Positions 1 through 9,869 of a stretch of 64,000 nt of DNA are shown piece by piece. The first letter of the stretch is position 1; each line of letters opens with the position of its first letter. The translations under genes were made by a program, and so were the position numbers. Source of the stretch: Pelobates cultripes (lineage: Eukaryota; Chordata; Amphibia; Anura; Pelobatidae); NCBI GenBank assembly GCA_933207985.1, contig OW240912.1:103938287-104002286 (forward strand), read 5' to 3'. Under the pieces are notes generated by a model. That model saw nothing but the letters and a program-made list of their open reading frames with translations. It had not been told where the DNA came from and made no database searches.

Positions 1-314
1 TGCCTATGCTCTTTTTGCCATGTTTGCTACTTCTTACTGATTAAACCAAATCAAATAAGAAAATAGTAAAGGTTTCCATTGCTTGGCAGAGGTGACCCCT
101 TCTAGCAATTCCAAAGGTTTTTTTTTGTTTGTTTTTTACGTGGAAACAATGATATATGTAACATGTAGAGATTGGACAGATCAAGAGAGCTATAGTGCTG
201 GGAAGGAAATTATTCATGACAGCAAAATCATTCATCAGTTTCTAGCCTGTTTGTAGAACAAACACAAAGCTGATCGTTTTCCTGCTGCTTTGTGGTTGGT
301 TTGTTTGTTTTTAA

Positions 315-2451
315 CCCCTTAAGGATCGAGGACGGTTCAGGACCATCATCGGCATTTTAGCGTTGCCGACTGGTGAAGGTCCTGAACCGTCCTAACGGTC
401 TTATGTACTTCCAGCTACTATTTGTAAGTTTGAATTTTTTTATATAAATTCTCACGTGTTGCACATTGCACATGCACTTTATAATAGAGATATATCATAT
501 GGTATGATATTCTATGGTTTACATGTACTAAAGTGTTTTAAAGGTATAGCTCACCTTATTTCTGGATTAGTCTTATGTACTTACCCGATTGCCGTCGTTC
601 CTCCGGCTGCGATCGGCATTGCTCCCGGTGTGGTGAGACTGCCTGCAGCCCAGACAGTCTCCCCATGGCGGATTAGGACCCCTGGAGCCATGTGATCGCT
701 CAACAGAGCAGTCACATGTTTACAATAAGTGTCCATGTGTCTGCCTGCAGGGGGACTGTCTGTGCTGACAGGCAGTCTCCCTGCTAGTGTAAAATCATAA
801 AAAAAATAAAGGTTAATATTAATAAATAAAAATATTATATATATATATAATGTCATACTAAGTGTATTTTTATTTTAATATGTACATATATTAATATAAA
901 AATACACTTATAATTAAATTACACACGTATATATATATATATAATATATATAATAACTATAATGTATATATATATTATTATAAAATACAAATAATAAGTA
1001 ATTTAAATTAAATAATATGAAATTTTATTCTAACTGTATTTTGATATTAATATATATATATTTATATCAAAATACACTTAGAATGAGATTGTGTATATAT
1101 ATATATATATCTATGTATATATAAATAAATAAAAATAATATGAAATATACATATGTCCATATACAAAATTACATAAATAATTATATAAATATACAAGTAG
1201 ACTTCAAATATATAAATATGCATATATATTTAAATTCTATGTGCGTATTTATGTAATATTTTTACATAATTAAGTAATTTTATTGATTGAAAGTCCGGAG
1301 AATTTAATTTGCTAGCACTGTATTTTACCCTGTAACGTTCTATGACACCCTAAAACCTGTACATTGGGGGTACTGTTTTACTCGGGAGACTTCGCTGAAC
1401 ACAAATATTAGTGATTCAAAACAGTAAAACATATCACAGCAATGATATTGTCAGTGAAAGTGACTTTTTTGCATTTTTCACACACAAACAGCACTTTTAC
1501 TGATGATATAATTGTTGTGATACGTTTTCCAGTTTTGAAACACTAATATTTGTGTTCAGCAAAGTCTCCTGAGTATAACAGTACCCCCCATGTACAGGTT
1601 TTATAGCGTTTTTGAAAGTTACAGGGTCAAATATATGGGTCAAATATTTTTACATTGAAAATGGCCGGGTTGGTTTCGTTGCCTTTGAGAGCGTAGCCCT
1701 GGAATGAGAATTACCCCCATGATGGCATACCACTTGCAAAAGAAGACAACCCAAAGTATTGCAAATGGGGTATGTCCAGTCTTTTTTAGTAACCACTTAG
1801 TCACAAACACAAAATTAGCGTTCAATTTAGTTTTTTACTTTTTTCACACACAAACAAAAATGAACGCTAACTTTGGCCAGTGTTTGCGACTAAGTGGCTA
1901 CTAAAAAGGTCTGGACATACCCCATATTGAATACCCTGGGTTGTCTACTTTCAAAAAAATATGTACATGTGGGGTGTTATTCAGAGATTTATGACAGATA
2001 ATAGTGTTACGATGTCACTATTGATAAATTTTAAAAATGTATGTTTTGAAACCACAATATCCTACTTGTACCAATAGCCCTATAACTTGCAAAAAAGCAT
2101 GTAAACACTGGGTATTGTTAAACTCAGGACAAATTTTAAATCTATTTAACATTTTTATTCATTCGTTTTTGTAGATGAGTAAAATATTTTTCAAGTAAAA
2201 ACATGTATTTTTTTTAAATTTCTCATCATGTTTTTTCCTTTTTTTTTTAAATTAAATTACATGAGATTATATAAATAATGGTATGTAAAGAAAGCCCTTT
2301 TTGTCCTTAAAAAAAAAACAATATATAATTTGTATGGGAACAGTAAATGAGAGAGCGGAAAATTACAGCTAAACACAAACACCACAAAAGTGTAAAAAGA
2401 AGCCTGGTCGCAAATGTACAACATCACAAAAACAGTCCGGTCCTTATGGGG
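315..2451. mobile_element. piggyBac-like non-autonomous DNA transposon
   Basis: Both ends are flanked by TTAA (311-314 and 2452-2455). The outer bases form an inverted repeat: the left end begins CCCCTTAAGGATCG, and the right end reads on the opposite strand as CCCCATAAGGACCGG. A TTAA target site with CCC-type ends is the piggyBac pattern, and frog piggyBac MITEs often begin this way. There is no transposase ORF. The left 500 bases are GC-balanced. About 780-1290 is an extremely AT-rich (TA)n-like tract. The right half contains two separate internal palindromes (about 1333-1457 against 1500-1632, and about 1755-1820 against 1858-1930). The family assignment is by end structure only, so another TTAA-specific superfamily is possible. 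Confidence 0.6.
780..1290. repeat. AT-rich low-complexity tract
   Basis: Dense TA and AAT-type simple sequence inside the piggyBac-like element, with several (TA)n runs. It has no coding content. Confidence 0.85.
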
Positions 2452-2708
2452 TTAAAGGGAACTCATGCACTTTATTTAGAGTCAATCCACACCATGCAGA
2501 CAATCACTGCTCAAATTTTGGTTAGCAAAATCGAGCATTTGCAGGCTAAGACATGTGAACCAGGTGGATGACACCTGAAGACTTCCTTTTAATGCACCCA
2601 CCCAGCATTTTCTTTGAATAGAATAATGCATAATGTATAATGCATGGCAAGCTGCAAGGCACCAATTGGAGACAAATCAGCTGCTATGCAGTGTCTGCAA
2701 CCTTTCAT

Positions 2709-3290
2709 GACATGCGCATTGTCGTCTTTTTTGGCCTATTCCTGTTATAAACCAATTATAACCTTTAATAATCACAGACACATGAATAAATTGGCAAAAT
2801 ATTCCACGGCTTTATTAAATATATATAAATAATAAAATATAAATTTAAAAGGTCATTGTCAACAACGCTTGAAAAGACATCCCCCCAATTAACATAACTA
2901 AATACCCAGACAATGACCTCCAACATATTTACAGAATACATCAACTAACAGTATAACATAGCATAAATACCATAAACCTTAACATAGCCACCCAGGGCCT
3001 CCATTTCCAATTGTAGGGGCATACCAAGACACCCCTACGCCATTATCATAGCCACCAAGGGCATCCCTTTCCACTGTAGGGGCATACCAAGACACCCCTA
3101 CACCATTATCCCAGCCACCAAGGGCATCCATTTCCAGTGTAGGGGCATACCGAGACACCCCTACACCCCCAGGTTCGTAGCTACCGCCGAGCTCGAACCT
3201 ACCACCAAATCTAAAGGTAAGTATTCCTCCTGACCTATCCCACTTACCAAAAACCGACCTACCCCCAATTAACCTAATCCATCCCCCGCC
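2709..3290 (-). repeat. Ngaro split direct repeat B2 (3' terminal)
   Basis: Near-identical to B1 (3543-4125), with only a few substitutions or indels noticed, for example a single-base difference early in the repeat and a one-base indel near 2940/3777. It contains internal tandem units of about 65-70 bases (about 2995-3160), each holding the words 'taggggcatacc' and 'gacacccctac'. Confidence 0.9.
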
Positions 3291-3357
3291 GCCGTGACAA
3301 AACGGGAGAGTCATGACTCTTAGCCCTTAACCAACTAAATTAGGGAGGGTGGGCGGG

Positions 3358-3542
3358 ACAGCTAACAACAGGTAAAGATTTCAAATTAAAATGGAACCCA
3401 AATTTAAAATGGCGAATTATTATATGTCTAAGCCACTCCCCCTTTTTACCCACTAACCAATCCAGACACACTCATCCATAGGCCAGCCTCCTAGCTCTGT
3501 CAAGGCCCATTCCACCTAGCTTTGCTATTCCATGGGCTTCAT
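3358..3542 (-). repeat. Ngaro split direct repeat A2 (internal copy)
   Basis: Matches the 5' terminal repeat A1 (9612-9795) over about 184 bases with very few differences. It directly abuts B1 at a TTCAT pentamer, giving the A2-B1 junction expected of an element that replicates through a circular intermediate. The 67 bases between B2 and A2 (3291-3357) are unique. Confidence 0.9.
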
Positions 3543-4125
3543 GACATGCGCATTGTCGTCTTTTTCGGCCTATTCCTGTTATAAACCAATTATAACCTTT
3601 AATAATCACAGACACATGAATAAATTGGCAAAATATTCCACGGCTTTATTAAATATATATAAATAATAAAATATAAATTTAAAAGGTCATTGTCAACAAC
3701 GCTTGAAAAGACATCCCCCCAATTAACATAACTAAATACCCAGACAATGACCTCCAACATATTTACAGAATACATCCAACTAACAGTATAACATAGCATA
3801 AATACCATAAACCTTAACATAGCCACCCAGGGCCTCCATTTCCAATTGTAGGGGCATACCAAGACACCCCTATGCCATTATCATAGCCACCAAGGGCATC
3901 CCTTTCCACTGTAGGGGCATACCAAGACACCCCTACACCATTATCCCAGCCACCAAGGGCATCCATTTCCAGTGTAGGGGCATACCGAGACACCCCTACA
4001 CCCCCAGGTTCGTAGCTACCGCCGAGCTCGAACCTACCACCAAATCTAAAGGTAAGTATTCCTCCTGACCTATCCCACTTACCAAAAACCGACCTACCCC
4101 CAATTAACCTAATCCATCCCCCGCC
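3543..4125 (-). repeat. Ngaro split direct repeat B1 (internal copy)
   Basis: First copy of the B repeat, lying just downstream of the hydrolase ORF stop. It matches B2 over about 583 bases and carries the same internal 65-70-base tandem units. Confidence 0.9.
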
Positions 4126-4146
4126 ACAGCACAGAGCTTGACCACC

Positions 4147-4740
4147 TCAAGCCTCCTGCGCGCCCCCACCCCGAATAAACAGGGCCTGTCTAAGACCGTC
4201 CTGAAAGCCTAAGTTAAGGAAATCCAAACCCACCTCCGATAAATGAACTCCATCATGCCTGAAGTATCCTGGTAACATATCCTCTAGTTCCCTGTGCCTC
4301 ACTACTACCCCTCCAGACCTTTTAATAAAAGTTGCCAACAACTTGTTGAACTTGCGTCTATATCTCGCCATAGCTGCGAAATCCCGCGCATGACGCCACC
4401 GGAAACGCGGTACCGTTTCCGACCAAACAATAACCACCCCGGGAAGCAAGGACCTCAACTTATCCACGTCCCTCTTTATCCCACGAACTAATTCCCTTTG
4501 CGGCACCAGACCAAAATCATTCCCCCCTGTGTGGAACAATATGAAATCGGTGACTTCCCCTTGACCTATCTTCCGAAATAACTCCAAACACGTATCTCTC
4601 CAACCGAAACCCCGAAAAACGAAACCAGAACAACCGTAACACATCAGAAGGAAAGCCGAGCTGCGTGCCTTCTCTCCGAACTGCAGCTCTCCGTTCTGCC
4701 CAGTAGACATATGAATGGCCTACTATCCATGCAACTCCAC
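4147..4740 (-). pseudogene. Ngaro SGNH/GDSL-type hydrolase ORF, frameshifted
   Basis: The open frame from 4710 (187 codons) contains the GGND block (residues about 61-65, preceded by ILFHT) and, near the C-terminus, the D-x-x-H block (DGVHL, about 153-157). These are SGNH-hydrolase blocks III and V. Block I, with the nucleophile serine (GHSY at about 4720-4709), is visible only in a neighbouring frame upstream. The two frames join near 4600-4630, so this copy has an indel. The Met at 4710 is therefore probably not the true start. Just upstream is a good splice-acceptor context (T-rich tract ending in CAG at 4743-4741), so the domain may be reached by splicing. Such hydrolase domains are known passengers of some vertebrate Ngaro elements, and their role in transposition is unknown. 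The ORF lies 66 bases beyond the recombinase stop and immediately before repeat B1. Confidence 0.75.
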
Positions 4741-4806
4741 CTGAAATAAAATAAATAATTCATAACCACAGGACCACCGTAATTGTACCCCATAACATAA
4801 ATTTGT

Positions 4807-5781
4807 TTACATTAAAAGATCAGGCCGGACATAGGAACGGAACCTGATCGATTCCCATCTCCCAATCTTTTTAACTAACTCATCCCCTAGGCCTAACCTC
4901 GCCGCCTCTGTGGCAGCCCCGATCCTGAAGGAGTGGGTGCCAAATTGCGTGGGATCCAGGCCCAGGCGTTCCAAGCCCAACTTAAAGACCCTGTTGAACT
5001 GGAATTTCGACAACGCCGAGCCGTCCGCATGGCGAAAAAACGAACCCTGCCCCTTCGGACGGAGCTCCACATATCGCCGAGCACTGCCCACCGGGCAAGC
5101 CTCCACCTGAGGTATTGAAACTAGTTTTATTGTACGACCTCTCCCAAAGACATCCGTCTTCGAGCGCCGTAGTCGAATAGCTACCTGTTCCACCCCTACG
5201 TCCACGTCCGCGAACTGGAGACCACCTTGTCTAAGCCTGTTGCTACTTACAATCTCACTCACCCGAAAAGCCCCGAAAAACGCCCACACAAACGCCACCT
5301 TAAATAGCAAGACCTCGAACAAAGAGAAACATAAACCCGGCAGGGTACCCAATAGTTGTTGAAGCAACCTAAAAGACACTGGCCTCCTAGTGTCAGGTGA
5401 TAACTTCCCTTTGCGGTAACCCTTCACTGCCTGCCGCACCATAAAGGATTTTGTCGAATCTTCCCACCCACGAAGCTTGAAGAGGAACGCCAATGCTGCC
5501 AGGTTCCGGCCGACCACTGCCGTAGAAGCCCCCGCTGCGAACAGCCTGCAGAGAAACCATAATAGCGTATCGAGACGTACCTTTGCGGATACCATGTCCC
5601 CCGTACAGCCTAATGCTTCGTCCCACCTTTCCCATACTTTACTATACGCCGCCAACATGCCCGGAGCCAACGAATCCATTATCAGTCTTCCAACCAGGAG
5701 GTCCCGAGACGCCACATGTGATCCGGACATGGCAGACCCTCCCTTTGTGCGTTTGGAGCCTCCACCCGAAATTTTTCCCAC
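4807..5781 (-). CDS. Ngaro tyrosine recombinase, intact
   Basis: A 324-residue integrase/recombinase of the DIRS/Ngaro type, which catalyses integration of the circular cDNA by site-specific strand exchange instead of a DDE integrase. The N-terminal SAM-like core-binding region spans about residues 30-125 and the catalytic domain about 130-324. The full catalytic set is visible: Arg173 (FRVSEI), Lys208 (RRSKTD), His283 and Arg286 (THSFR), Trp309 in the usual His/Trp position, and nucleophile Tyr317 (SYVRP). The length fits a free-standing recombinase. The ORF overlaps the end of the RNase H frame by about 100 bases in a different frame, and the hydrolase region follows it. Which Met is used is uncertain: the first (5781) gives the ORF quoted, and Met18 is an alternative. 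No break is seen, so the recombinase could still be functional. Confidence 0.92.
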   Translation of the reverse strand: MGKISGGGSKRTKGGSAMSGSHVASRDLLVGRLIMDSLAPGMLAAYSKVWERWDEALGCTGDMVSAKVRLDTLLWFLCRLFAAGASTAVVGRNLAALAFLFKLRGWEDSTKSFMVRQAVKGYRKGKLSPDTRRPVSFRLLQQLLGTLPGLCFSLFEVLLFKVAFVWAFFGAFRVSEIVSSNRLRQGGLQFADVDVGVEQVAIRLRRSKTDVFGRGRTIKLVSIPQVEACPVGSARRYVELRPKGQGSFFRHADGSALSKFQFNRVFKLGLERLGLDPTQFGTHSFRIGAATEAARLGLGDELVKKIGRWESIRFRSYVRPDLLM

Positions 5782-7439
5782 TGAAAGCGAGAAAGTGCAT
5801 CAGCAATTACGTTCAAGAATCCAGGAACATGACGTGCACGAAAAACAATATTCAACTGCATGCAATACAAAACAAACTGGCGAAGCAGCCGCACTACTGG
5901 GACCGCCGCCGCCGAAAGATTGTTCACAGCCTCCACGACAGCCCCATTGTCCGTAAAGAAAACCACTCTCCTATCACGTAGGGCCTGGCCCCACAAGGAG
6001 AGCGCTACCACTAATGGGAACAATTCGAGAAAAGCCAAGTTCCGAATCTGTGGGCTGACCGCCCAATGTTCGGGTCATCTTTCGGCACACTAATGACCCG
6101 CAAAGTAAGCCCCGAAGCCTACGCTCCCTGACGCATCGGTAAAAAGCTCTAACTCGGGTGATTCGATACACTGCTCCCTAAAAAAGACTCGCCCATTGAA
6201 ATCCCTCAGGAAGGCCTCCCACACACCCAAATCCTCCTTCATCGGAGCGGTGACCCTGATAAAATGATGAGGTGACCGCACACCAGCCGTGGCTTTGGCA
6301 AAGAACCGGTTGAATACCCTTCCTACCGGGATAATGCGACATGCAAAATTCAACCGCCCCAGCAAAGACTGTATAGCCCGCAGTGTCGCCTTCTTTGCCC
6401 TACGCAACTCTGAAACGGCATCGCGGAGAGACTCCAACTTATCTTGTGGTAATCTGCATTCCCCCGCGACCGTATCTATTTCAAGCCCCCAAAAACTCAG
6501 GCATGTAGTAGGCCCCACGGTTTTGTCGCGAGCCAGAGGTACCCCAAATACCTGACTGACCCATTCGAGACACCGTAGCCTAAAGCGGCAAGCGGCAGAG
6601 CCAGCCGGCCCGACACACAAGAAATCGTCCAGGTAATGGACCACAAACTTGGTGCCCGCTTCCTCCCTCACTACCCATTCCATGAACGTGCTAAATTTCT
6701 CAAAGTATGCACATGAAATGGAGCATCCCATGGGCAAACACAGATCCACAAAATAGTTTCCATCAAGATAACAACCTAATAAGTGGTGACACTTTGGGTG
6801 AATGGGCAAAAGGCGGAAAGCCGCTTCTATATCCGCCTTAGCCAACAACGCTCCCTGTCCTGCTTCCTTTACCAGCTCGACCGCTTGGTCGAATGATGCA
6901 TAGGAAACCGAACAGAGATCCCCGTCAATGTCATCATTGACTGATGACCCCTTTGGGTATGACAAATGGTGGATAAGGCGAAATTTTCCCGCCTCCTTCT
7001 TTGGCACTACGCCTAAAGGGGAAACCCTAAGATCCGGCAGCGGTGGTTCCCTAAACGGTCCCGCCACACGCCCCAGGCGAACCTCCTGAAGCAATTTACC
7101 ACATACCACATCATGATGTTCGCCCACTGAGTGCAAATTACGGAAACGGGGAACCACAACCCGATCCCTGAAGGGAATGATGAAACCCCTAGTAAATCCC
7201 TCAAACAATAGACGGGCATCCTCCCGCTTACCGTAGCTGTTTAGCCAAGGGAGCATCGCGTCTACCCTCACCGGAGACCGCCCCAGAGGCAGCGGATGGT
7301 GCTGCAGCGCCTCCGGCCGCGCCTGTTGTAGTGGGCTTGCCCTTCTTGAAACACCGGTTGTAACCATGTCCCCCTCCACCGCATCCAGAGCATTCATGCC
7401 TAAAGCGGCATGCGGAGCCCCACTTACATTGGCCCTCAT
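5682..7439 (-). pseudogene. Ngaro reverse transcriptase-RNase H, interrupted by two stops
   Basis: One frame runs from 7439 through 5682 and is broken only at 6090-6092 (TAG) and 6075-6077 (TGA). Residues about 60-430 are the reverse transcriptase. The palm aspartate is in KADIEAAF (201-208), a LPMGCSISCAYFE block lies near 235-247, and the catalytic YLDD is at 269-272. RNase H begins near 430 with LFTDASGSVGFGA. After the stops it resumes with ELFPLVVAL, the VFFTDN block and an ADALSR ending. The stops fall inside the first part of RNase H, so the protein would be truncated before most of that domain. The N-terminal ~70 codons overlap the Gag-like ORF in another frame. Translation may therefore depend on frameshifting, reinitiation or splicing, and the Met at 7439 is only the frame limit. 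Confidence 0.88.
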
Positions 7440-8541
7440 TATAGAGCCAGCAACATCCCTTCCTTTGCGCAGCCGACGAGGTGGAAGAGGAACTGACGCC
7501 AGCCCCCCCTTGAAAGGGAGCCGCCTTTTGAGCCATCATTAGCTTCATCCATAATGGCAGGTCCATCTGGTCCCACCTCATTCCCGGCTTAGCCGAAAGC
7601 CTCTGACGGAACTGTTCATCGTACCGCCACCATGCTAGGCCACCGTATGTGCGGTAAGCCTCCCACACCCCGTCTAAGTAACAGAAGAATTGCGAGCATT
7701 TCTCTGGGGCCTTTTCCCCCAGTACACTCGCCAGTATGCAAAAGGCCCGCAGCCAGTTCCCGAAAGTTTTCGGGATTTTCCTATAACGACACCGCTTTTC
7801 TTCCTCCTCTTTCTTGGGATCCTTTTTGTCTTCTTCCTTCAAGTCTAGGTATTCCTCCAAGGGGAGAAGGGAGAAGATCTCCACAAATTCCCCTTTCCAT
7901 AACCTTTCCTTAACCTCTAATTTTAGGTGACACCCCAAAGGCCCCGCAAACGACACATGCACGTTCTGCCTTGCTGCATCTGGAATCTCCCCCATTAGTA
8001 TATCCCTCTCAGCCGCCACTTCTGTGGCTGCTGACCCCGCTGAGGCTGCTACCAGCTCACCTGCACTGCTCCCGGCCCGTTCGGAGACTGGTTTCTCTCC
8101 TGACCCCAAACCCGACGACCCCGGCAACCACGCCTTGCTAAACGAAGCCCCCTTATCCAAACCTGGACTCCATGATGCAAGAAATGTTTTCAGACCCTCT
8201 AACAAATCTCCAGAGTGTGGTGTACTGTGAGACTCACTGACCAAACCCCTTGGTGTCGCTGATCCTGGGGCTGCATCCCGAACTCCGCCGTGAGATGTTC
8301 CCAGCGAGGCTGCTGTCAAATCCCTGCTGTCCTGAGGCCTCCTGCGGCCTGCTGACCCGACATCCAATGGCCTGCGAACGAAAGAAGAAAAACTGGGGCG
8401 GCCGTCATCAGAACCCCAATCCTCCCTGACCTCACCCATTGGGCCTCTACGTGGACTGCTACTCCTGGCATGCTGGCCCTTACGGCCATATCTATCCCCG
8501 GAAAAACTTCTGCTCCGCCTGTCGGGAGAGCCCCTGCTCAT
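7228..8541 (-). CDS. Ngaro Gag-like protein with Cys/His finger
   Basis: An intact 437-residue ORF. The N-terminal ~120 residues are Ser/Arg/Gly-rich and low complexity. Residues about 180-350 form the conserved Gag-like region of DIRS/Ngaro elements (blocks such as FGNWLRAFCILA, YRTYGGLAWWRYDEQFRQR and PLWMKLM). An acidic/basic stretch (KKDPKKEEEEKRC) lies in the middle. Residues about 363-397 carry a Cys/His-rich nucleic-acid-binding finger (CWLYNEGQC...C...H followed by C-x2-C...H...C). The product presumably packages the element RNA. The start is the ATG that directly follows the TAA stop of the upstream ORF in the same frame. The same bases can be read as a splice donor (CAG/GTAAAT). The 3' end overlaps the RT frame by about 210 bases. 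Confidence 0.8.
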   Translation of the reverse strand: MSRGSPDRRSRSFSGDRYGRKGQHARSSSPRRGPMGEVREDWGSDDGRPSFSSFVRRPLDVGSAGRRRPQDSRDLTAASLGTSHGGVRDAAPGSATPRGLVSESHSTPHSGDLLEGLKTFLASWSPGLDKGASFSKAWLPGSSGLGSGEKPVSERAGSSAGELVAASAGSAATEVAAERDILMGEIPDAARQNVHVSFAGPLGCHLKLEVKERLWKGEFVEIFSLLPLEEYLDLKEEDKKDPKKEEEEKRCRYRKIPKTFGNWLRAFCILASVLGEKAPEKCSQFFCYLDGVWEAYRTYGGLAWWRYDEQFRQRLSAKPGMRWDQMDLPLWMKLMMAQKAAPFQGGAGVSSSSTSSAAQRKGCCWLYNEGQCKWGSACRFRHECSGCGGGGHGYNRCFKKGKPTTTGAAGGAAAPSAASGAVSGEGRRDAPLAKQLR

Positions 8542-9570
8542 TTACCTGGAGGCACTCTCCCGCGAGACTGCTCCCCGAACAGGTGAGCCACGGCAACGAC
8601 CATCCGCAGACTCTCCGCTGCTACTGCGCTGCCTGCTCCGCCGTTCACTCCTGGAGCGATGGCTAGCTCTCCTGTCCCCCCCACTGTCTCTGCGCCGCTC
8701 TGTGGGGCTATCTGTCCTCTCCTGAGCGCGGCAATCCCTGCCCGCCCGCTGATCCGCTGGCCTACAGCGCCCCACCCCTGCACCAGGCCGGGAGGGGGCC
8801 ATGCCACTGCCTGCTGTGACCCCACCGCCTGTCACCAGCGCCCTATGATCCTTGTTCTGGCCCGTTGCCCGTGACTGCTGCGCTGCGGGGAGGGGCGCTT
8901 GCGGCCTGGCCCTAGCCTGCAACCTGTTGTGTATTCTTGGTGCTTCCCTACCTACCCTGGAATAGGCTGTAGGTGCCGACTGTCCCCTGCTGTCCAAGCC
9001 CCTGCTGGCTGCCCCATCCTCAGCGGAACCTGACTGGGTTGCAAGGGCCTCATTTACCAACCCCTGTTTCTGCCCCCTTTTTGCCCTAACTGCCCCAGGG
9101 GACGACTCACCGCGGTTACTCCGTCCAGCTGCCTGCTCCGTGCTCCTAGCAGAGCCTGCTGCTTGTAACAGGTCTGCTGCCTCTGCTGATACTGCGCTCC
9201 TCACCGCCACCGGGCGGCGCGGCGCCATCTTCTCCTGACCGCACACCTCAGACTCTGCCTGACGGCCGTGGTGTGTGGTCGCCCCCGGGCCGCCACCTCC
9301 GCGAATCCTAGCCCGGCCGCCACTTCTCCTGGTGCAGGTCCCTGTCATGCCTGCTGACGGGCTGCGGCTCCTAACCGCGCCAGCACCGGCATCAGGGCTT
9401 AAGCGTTGTGGAGGCCTGGTCCGGCGCGCTGTCCTGCGCGCCGGCGCCGGCCCTGCCGCGCTCAGTGCTGCCCCCAACTGCTGCTCCATCCAAGCTGCTC
9501 CATGCTGTCGGACCGCTGCCTTCACACCCTCCAGGATTGCTGTCATATCACTCTCAGCCACGGAATCCAT
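8542..9570 (-). CDS. Ngaro first ORF, Arg/Ala-rich, unknown function
   Basis: An open frame from 9612 to the stop at 8544-8542. I choose the Met at 9570 (MDSVAESDMTAI) because the bases before it form a strong splice-acceptor pattern (T-rich run ending in CAG), which makes the upstream FFFFVF residues untranslated intron-like sequence. The resulting ~342-residue product starts with a short acidic/amphipathic segment (about 1-45). It then becomes Arg-, Ala-, Gly- and Ser-rich, with an RS-like C-terminus (HRSRSERRSRQRSSS). It sits first in the element and ends one codon before the Gag-like ORF in the same frame. It could therefore be the N-terminal half of Gag separated by a stop, or a separate basic RNA-binding protein. 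I see no named domain. Confidence 0.6.
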   Translation of the reverse strand: MDSVAESDMTAILEGVKAAVRQHGAAWMEQQLGAALSAAGPAPARRTARRTRPPQRLSPDAGAGAVRSRSPSAGMTGTCTRRSGGRARIRGGGGPGATTHHGRQAESEVCGQEKMAPRRPVAVRSAVSAEAADLLQAAGSARSTEQAAGRSNRGESSPGAVRAKRGQKQGLVNEALATQSGSAEDGAASRGLDSRGQSAPTAYSRVGREAPRIHNRLQARARPQAPLPAAQQSRATGQNKDHRALVTGGGVTAGSGMAPSRPGAGVGRCRPADQRAGRDCRAQERTDSPTERRRDSGGDRRASHRSRSERRSRQRSSSGESADGRCRGSPVRGAVSRESASR

Positions 9571-9611
9571 CTGAAAAACAAAGAAGAAAAAATCCCCACC
9601 AGAAGCCAGCA

Positions 9612-9795
9612 ACAGCTAACAACAGGTAAAGATTTCAAATTAAAATGGCACCCAAATTTAAAATGGCGAATTATTATATGTCTAAGCCACTCCCCCTTTT
9701 ACCCACTAACCAATCCAGACACACTCATCCATAGGCCAGCCTCCTAGCTCTGTCAAGGCCCATTCCACCTAGCTTTGCTATTCCATGGGCTTCAT
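9612..9795 (-). repeat. Ngaro split direct repeat A1 (5' terminal)
   Basis: This is the 5' terminal repeat of the element. Its outer end is at the TTCAT at 9791-9795 and its inner end begins at 'acagctaacaacagg'. It matches A2 at 3358-3542. Confidence 0.88.
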
Positions 9796-9869
9796 TACAG
9801 ACACTAGCTGCTTTGAACAAACCCATAGCAATGAATGCCTCATCCTAGCAACCACCTGCCAACTCCCCA

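Larger units (their letters stand above)
2709..9795 (-). mobile_element. Ngaro-type tyrosine-recombinase retrotransposon (DIRS order), near full length
   Basis: Read on the minus strand, the element has the split direct repeats that define Ngaro/PAT-like DIRS elements. They are A1 (9795-9612), the coding region, B1 (4125-3543), A2 (3542-3358), a 67-base spacer and B2 (3290-2709). The ORFs in order are an Arg-rich ORF, a Gag-like ORF, reverse transcriptase/RNase H, a tyrosine recombinase overlapping the RNase H end, and an SGNH-hydrolase ORF. No long target-site duplication is seen, as expected for recombinase-mediated integration. Instead the pentamer TTCAT occurs at both outer ends (2704-2708 and 9791-9795) and at the A2/B1 junction (3538-3542). 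The B copies differ at only a few positions, so insertion looks fairly recent, but RNase H carries stops and the hydrolase a frameshift. The 5' end abuts a minisatellite. Confidence 0.9.

Noticed and set aside
5477..5981. Plus-strand ORFs opposite the recombinase
   Set aside because: They are antisense shadows of the Ngaro RNase H/recombinase, with no motif of their own.
6075..6092. Cytidine-deaminase-type editing as cause of the paired stops
   Set aside because: Two changes are too few to show a mutational signature, and ordinary decay explains them.
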